NCBI RefSeq assembly: GCF_963662255.1
Contig: NC_085046.1
Coordinates: 49,243,797 to 49,307,796 of the forward strand
Length of the DNA: 64,000 nucleotides
Source of the DNA: Cinclus cinclus
Lineage: Eukaryota; Chordata; Aves; Passeriformes; Cinclidae
Reading direction: 5' to 3'
Below the pieces are notes generated by a model. That model had not been told where the DNA came from. It saw only the letters and a list, made by a program, of their open reading frames with translations, and ran no database searches. This document shows, in pieces, positions 59,343 to 64,000 of this stretch (its first letter is position 1; each line of letters begins with the position of its first letter). The position numbers and the translations under genes are program-made.

Positions 59343-62206
59343 GTATCCCACCAGTAACAACAGCTACCTGCGGTAAGTGAAAAATGAGGGTGACTTTTAA
59401 TAATAATAAACATCATCATCATTATTTTTATCTTCTTATTGTACTATACTACACAAGCATGCAGACTGTATGTGCAGTCTTTGCTAATCCACAAGCTGAA
59501 GCCTTCAAATAGAGTTGGTGATTTGAAAATAATTGGAGCAGTAGAGTCAACATGGTGGAGGTTTACTTTGCTGTAGCTCTACAATTTTCACAAATTGTGA
59601 ATGCTGCTAATAGTGTTAGGAATGTTTGACTGCTTAATATGATATTCACAGATGTGTTTTGTTTGGTTGGTTGGGGTTTTTTTTAATTACCTTAGCAGTC
59701 TGTAGATAAAACTGTTTATATGAAATTATACAGACTTAGAAATACCTTTATGTCTCATACCTACTTTGATTGTTTTCTGGAGCTCAACTTATCTGCAAGA
59801 CCAGGGTTTTGGGCTGCCTGACGTATCAATGCAGGCTAAATACTTTGAAATGAAATTCTGATGCAATATACAGCTTATTGCATCAGCATATTCCTGTGAG
59901 CTATGAATCTAGTTTAGATTGAAATACTGTGTACAGTGTGCAATTTTTCTTATAATTAAAAATGATTGTGCTTTGACAAGAGCTAAGCTCATAGATTCCA
60001 GATAATCTTGATGTTAATTAAGTTTCAATTTATAATGTGGTTCACTCTTTGTATTAAACTTTAGCTTATTACTTTCTGGCTAAATACAATGTACATAAGT
60101 ATGACAGTTTTCAATCATTTATCTTGATGTGGCTCTTTCTATATTGGTAGCCTTACAACTATTGCTGCATCATAGCATTAGTAGTTCTCTTGCAGAATTA
60201 TTGAGTAGCATGTTTTTATTAGAAATGTGTTAAGTTTTAGATTTTAAAGCAAACAAACCAACCAAAAAGAAACCCAAAGGAATTGAGGCTATATTTGGGT
60301 TCCAAAGTATGAAACTAACGAAACTGAAGTGGAATTTTATAAAATCAATCCTTCTCAGTATAAAGGTAAGAGTGATTTGAAATTTAGATTGGCTAACACA
60401 AATAGATAGCAAACATAGCACTGTTTCTATTGACTCAAGCAATAAAGCTGAAATGAAGGACAGATGCTTGAGTTCCCTGACACAGTCTTGTTTACAAGTG
60501 ACATGCATGGCTCCAGGACAAAAGGAACCTAACCACAAGGGAAAGTGAGGGTGTCCACTCACTCCTCCAGTGTTCCCTTTATCAGCCTCTGTTCAGTCAT
60601 GAGGATGTTGGTCCACTCACAGCTTTTCTCAGGTCCTGTTTTCACCATGCCCTTGTCTTTCCTTTCCTTGCCTTTGCTCCCTATATTTGCTTCTATTTTC
60701 CCACCCTTATCTAAAAATCTGCTATTTGAGTCTCTCTGAAGTTGCTCTTCCCACACACTTTTGAGCAGATGCATTTAAGTTTGGATGGCAGCCTGCATCT
60801 GTGTTTTGGTAGTGAAATACAGTGTAGGGGGGACCCTTCCATCAATTACAGGCTAGGTACAGGAGCTGATCTCTAATTAAATTATCCCTTGAAGCGAACT
60901 GCCTTGAGGAGAAAGAACACAAACCAGTTCAGGCACAAGGCTTCAGTCTGGTCTTAACCATTGAGTTGCTTGCCTCTGTCCTCAGTCCACCTGAAACACC
61001 AGGTGGACTGGTGAAACACCACATCTCAGTCCCACATCTGGACATCAGTAAGGCTGACAGAGAAGCAACCAACCTCAGGGCAGGGTGCCAGCCAGCATTA
61101 GTGATAAGCAGACAGAGAAAGGAATGTCCCAGTATCCCCACATACCATCAGAATTGTACTTGGAATTATTTTTTTGTAGATATATTGGCAAAATCAGAGT
61201 CCAACTGCCTGCACTTGCTCTCCATCATACCATGTCTCTAATTCCAGTTACAGGGTCTACAGAAGTGGAATGGCAGGGCCACAGGCAGTGTAATCTCTGA
61301 CAGGTTAGACTTGTGGATTTGGCCTGCTCAGAAGCAATCTATGTGCATTGATGATCCTCAGCTGATGACCTGAGAATGGGACTGATCAAGGAACCTGCCT
61401 AAAGAAACACATTATAGGCCTGTACTTTAAAAACAGCAAAAACCAAACAACACACCTCTATAGAAAACTTGTGAATGAGCCAGAGATACAAATAATACTA
61501 AAGAAAAAATACCTTCCCTTTTGTATTAATTTAACAGAAAAAGAGCATTTTGTATCCTAAAATAGCTAAAGATAACATCTTCAGAAATACTATAAGTTAC
61601 TTTGTTTATCATGGACAAGCTACACCCAACTTTTAAAGACTGAAAGCAAGAGGATGGGTTTCATTGTATCCACTCAGAATACCCTCAGGAGTGGTTGGAA
61701 TTTATGTCACAAGAAAACAATTCCCAGTATAAAAATCACAATTTATGATCTTGTAACTGCTATGTAGCTATGTTAGCATAGGTCTAGCATGCAGAGAAAC
61801 CAGTTTTGCTATGCATAAATCAAACTATATATGTCTTCTCTGGTCTTAGATCCTGTCTTATCTGCCAGTAGAAAGTACACCACTTGTAGATTTCCACAAA
61901 CCTTCTTTTGTAAAACTGACAAAAATAGAGTTTTGCATTATTTCTGCTGCCTGGGTATTGTTGTCATCTTGTTAGGCTTAAAAAAGGAATTTTGCCTGTG
62001 GCAATTTCAGATCTCACTAAAAGCTGTAACATGGTAGCTAGTGCATATGTGGCTTGTCCGTGAGCCCTTGCCTCCTTCATAAATTTCACTTTTTCTAAGC
62101 TTCCTCTTATATGCAGATGAACTGTTCATCTTCATCTCTGCCCAGTCTGCTCAGATAGGCAGAAAACTCCTACAGCAAATACAGCAGGAAAAACACCAGT
62201 CACTTC

Positions 62207-62232
62207 TTTTTTTTTTTCTTTTTTTTTTTTTT
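62207..62232 (+). repeat. Poly-T tract
   Basis: T-run broken by a single C, followed by aaatgg. It may be the tail of an old antisense retroposon, but no body was recognised next to it. Confidence 0.7.
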
Positions 62233-62559
62233 AAATGGCAGTCATATTTTAACTTACAAACTGCCTTTGAAGATCATAAATCATGGTCTGTGTACCTCTA
62301 TCTTTGAGGATGCCATATGCACATTTTGAACAACAGCTTTGTTAAACAATTAATTTTGTTAACCATTAATGAACTTAGGGCTTCTGCCTTTATCTTTTGC
62401 AAAACTTGCGCAATTGTACTTAAAGCATGTTACTAGAGTATCAGAATACATTTTACATTCCTAATACTGTTCTGTAGTTTTTCCTCTGTACATAATATTT
62501 AAATGAAATGTCTCATAAAATTATGTAATTATTCTTTGAATTAAATAGCAGGGGGATTT

Positions 62560-62960
62560 TTTTGAGAAGGGAGAGGGGCCCCTCATCAGTATCTATCACT
62601 ATCTGAAGGGAAGGTGTCAAGAGGACAAAAGGACAGAACCAGACTCTTCTTGTTGGAATAGCAATAGGAGAAAGGCAATGGGCAGAAACTGATACACAGG
62701 AAGTTCCACCTGAATATGAGGAAGAACTTCCATACTGTGTAAGTGATAGAATACCAGAACAGATTGCTCAGAGAATCTGTGGAGTCTTCCTCACTGGAAA
62801 TATCCAAGAACCCTCTGGATGCAATTCTGTGCCGTGTGCTCCTGAGTGACCCTTCCTGAGCAGGGAGGTTGGACTGAATGACTCTCTATGGTCCCTTCCA
62901 ACCTGACCCTTGTGTTCCTTGAGGATCCCTTCCAACTCAAAATATTCCGTGATTCTGTGG
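62560..62960 (+). mobile_element. CR1 non-LTR retrotransposon, 3' fragment beside the UBP1 promoter
   Basis: Shows the CR1 3' landmarks: GGGGCCCCTCATCAGTATCT, GGGCAGAAACTGATACACAG, GAAGTTCCACCTGAATATGA, GGAAGAACTTCC, GATTGCTCAGAGAATCTGTG, GAGCAGGGAGGTTGGACTGA, TGGTCCCTTCCAACCTGACC and a terminal TCCGTGATTCTGTGG. The 3' end seems to carry a partly duplicated CCTTCCAAC segment. It ends within about 100 bp of the GC-rich UBP1 promoter region. Confidence 0.88.
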
Positions 62961-63430
62961 TGTTTGGGTGTTTTTCTGGGAAGGCTCTTCGGTGTTCTCT
63001 CCGGAAAGTAACCACGCAACGGCTTGGGAAGAGACCTTAAAACTTATCTCGCTTCAGGCCCCCAAGCCATTGGAAGGGACACCTTACACCGAACCCGGCT
63101 GCCCAGCTCGCCGCCCCGGAGGTCACTGGGAAGCGAACGGGGCGCTGCGTGGCCCAGCGGGAGACGCCACTCCCCGCTCCCGCCCCTCCGCCTCCGCTTC
63201 CGGGGCGCGATCCCACTCTGCCGCGGGCCTGAGGAGGAGAGGCGGGATCGTCCGCGCCCGTCAGCGCTGACACTCCCTGGCGTGAAGAACTGCCCTCTCA
63301 TTGGCCAGACTTCTCCCATATCCTTCCGAGCGTGCTCCTCATTGGCCCTCCCGGCAGGGACCAGCCAATCGGCGGCGCCGAGCGCGGTAGGCACCGCCCT
63401 GGCAGGCGTTCGGGGGTGGAAGCCTCCGCC

Positions 63431-63442
63431 ATGTTGTCGTGA
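63431..63442 (+). other. UBP1: Upstream ORF 1 (ATG plus 2 codons, TGA)
   Basis: ATG TTG TCG TGA inside the YY1-like motif. It is in the 5'UTR only if transcription starts upstream of 63431. Confidence 0.4.
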
Positions 63443-63580
63443 GCGGCGGCGGCGGTGCTACGGGACGCGCCGGAGTGGCGGGCGCGAGCCCCCGGGGCGG
63501 CCGTGACCTCCGGCGGCGGCGGCTCCTCCCCGGCGGGCACCCGCGGTGCTGCAGCTGCCGCCGCAGCCTCTCCCCTGCGA

Positions 63581-63721
63581 ATGATGCGGCGGGAGGCACC
63601 GCTGGGTTGGGTCGGAGCTCGAGCGGCGGCAGAAGCGGCGGTGGCGCTGGGCAGTGTCCGGTCGGAGGAGGAGGCAGCGGCCGGCCGGGCGCAGGATGCT
63701 GAGAGCGACCCCGCGCCCTAG
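63581..63721 (+). other. UBP1: Upstream ORF 2 (46 codons)
   Basis: Opens with ATG ATG (the second has A at -3) and ends TAG at 63719-63721, 206 nt before the UBP1 start. Product is Ala/Glu-rich, as expected from GC-rich sequence, so a regulatory rather than a protein role is more likely. Confidence 0.5.
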
Positions 63722-63755
63722 TCGCGCCGCGAGGAAAGGGCCCGCCCGGGGCTGA
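63696..63755 (+). other. UBP1: Upstream ORF 3 (19 codons)
   Basis: ATG at 63696 to TGA at 63753-63755, overlapping uORF 2 in another frame (G at -3, C at +4). Could take initiating ribosomes away from the UBP1 start. Confidence 0.45.
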
Positions 63756-63927
63756 GCGCGGAGTCTCCCCTGGCTCCCCGCCCCGCACGTGCTTTCCCCC
63801 CCCCTCTCACGCCGTCTCCTCCAGCCCCCTCGCCTGGCCGGCACCGCCTTCCCGGTGGCGCCGGTGCCGAGCGGCTCCGCCCCGTCCGGCTCTTCCTGCG
63901 GCGGGAGCGCGGCGGGGCCGGCGGAAC

Positions 63928-64000
63928 ATGGCGTGGGTACTGAAGATGGATGAAGTGATCGAGTCCGGGCTGGTGCACGACTTTGATGCCAGCCTCTCGG
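63928..64000 (+). CDS. UBP1: UBP1 first coding exon (N-terminus; runs off the window)
   Basis: UBP1 (upstream-binding protein 1, LBP-1a) is a nuclear DNA-binding transcription factor of the Grainyhead/CP2 family. The 24 codons present start [19 protein letters not shown] and continue DASLS, matching the recalled vertebrate UBP1 N-terminus. The start has a strong Kozak context (A at -3, G at +4). CP2-family DNA-binding and SAM-like oligomerisation domains would lie downstream of the window. Human UBP1 also lies just beyond the 3' end of CLASP2 on the same strand, which supports the call. Confidence 0.93.
   Translation, partial: MAWVLKMDEVIESGLVHDFDASLS

Larger units (their letters stand above)
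58048..62559. other. Intergenic region, no gene recognised
   Basis: 4.5 kb between two CR1 fragments. Holds a short CAC trinucleotide repeat (59322-59342), TAA/CAT triplet runs at about 59398-59430 and a T-rich run at 62207-62232. The 154-codon ORF on the - strand at 58958-59422 includes these repeats and is not a recognisable protein. Confidence 0.65.
63040..63927 (+). promoter_or_regulatory. UBP1: UBP1 CpG-island promoter and 5'UTR
   Basis: Sharp rise in GC and CpG content after the AT-rich intergenic region, continuing to the window end. Sites seen: GC-box-like sequence around 63178-63185, ETS-like CTTCCGG (63197-63203), inverted CCAAT (ATTGG) at 63300-63304 and 63341-63345, forward CCAAT at 63365-63369, and a YY1-like CCGCCATGTTG at 63426-63436. 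No TATA box. The transcription start is probably near 63400-63440, by the placement of CCAAT and YY1 sites in TATA-less promoters (inference), giving a 5'UTR of about 500 nt. Confidence 0.8.

Noticed and set aside
58958..59422. 154-codon ORF on the - strand in intergenic DNA
   Set aside because: Its open frame runs through CAC and CAT triplet repeats giving Gly and Met runs; no recognisable domain.
63024..63506. 160-codon ORF on the + strand in the CpG island
   Set aside because: GC-rich sequence lacks stops by composition; Arg/Pro/Ala-rich product with no family resemblance, overlapping promoter motifs.
63339..63788. 149-codon ORF on the - strand opposite the UBP1 5'UTR
   Set aside because: Pro/Arg/Ala-rich product typical of GC-rich antisense frames; no splice or homology support, so no divergent gene is claimed.
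1..64000. CRISPR arrays, tRNAs, rRNA, bacterial operons or phage genes
   Set aside because: None seen; the window has spliced vertebrate genes, vertebrate splice sites and avian retroelements only.

Overview
This window is vertebrate nuclear DNA and most likely from a bird. The evidence is two 3'-end CR1 retrotransposon fragments, two LTR fragments of the avian endogenous-retrovirus type that begins TGTCATGGTTTAACC, AT-rich introns that are short for a vertebrate gene of this size, and protein segments nearly identical to those of other amniotes. Everything with a supported coding function lies on the + strand. No bacterial-type operons, CRISPR arrays, tRNA or rRNA genes were seen.

Region 1 (1 to about 49,055) is the 3' part of CLASP2, encoding CLIP-associating protein 2, a microtubule plus-end stabilising protein. 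From the splice sites I assembled a frame-consistent chain of 22 coding exons (2160-46953, stop TAA at 46951-46953). It encodes the last 885 complete residues: the serine/arginine-rich basic linker with two EB1-binding SxIP motifs, the TOG3 domain, a phospho-rich linker and the C-terminal TOG4/CLIP-interacting domain. The N-terminal exons (TOG1/TOG2) lie upstream of the window. CLASP2 rather than its paralogue CLASP1 is indicated by signature segments such as [14 protein letters not shown] and the C-terminal tail [16 protein letters not shown] long 3'UTR follows, with at least two plausible poly(A) signals (47156 and 49033).

The most interesting feature is the density of microexons in CLASP2: an 18-nt exon (2160), a 24-nt exon (18208), a 3-nt exon encoding one Arg (21973) and a candidate 27-nt exon (4348) whose encoded 9 residues match in length and position a segment that is constitutive in CLASP1. 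There is also an in-phase NAGNAG tandem acceptor at 14806-14810 and a more speculative 51-nt in-phase cassette within TOG3 (26034). All preserve frame, so one locus could make many linker and TOG3 variants.

Region 2 (about 49,056 to 63,000) is intergenic, with no recognisable gene. It holds two sense-strand CR1 3' fragments (about 57511-58047 and 62560-62960), simple repeats and a G/T-rich tract.

Region 3 (63,000-64,000) is a CpG-island promoter and first coding exon of UBP1 (LBP-1a, a Grainyhead/CP2-family transcription factor). It has three CCAAT boxes, an ETS-like site, a YY1-like site and three short upstream ORFs before the ATG at 63928. The CLASP2 to UBP1 head-to-tail order is the same as in human 3p22.
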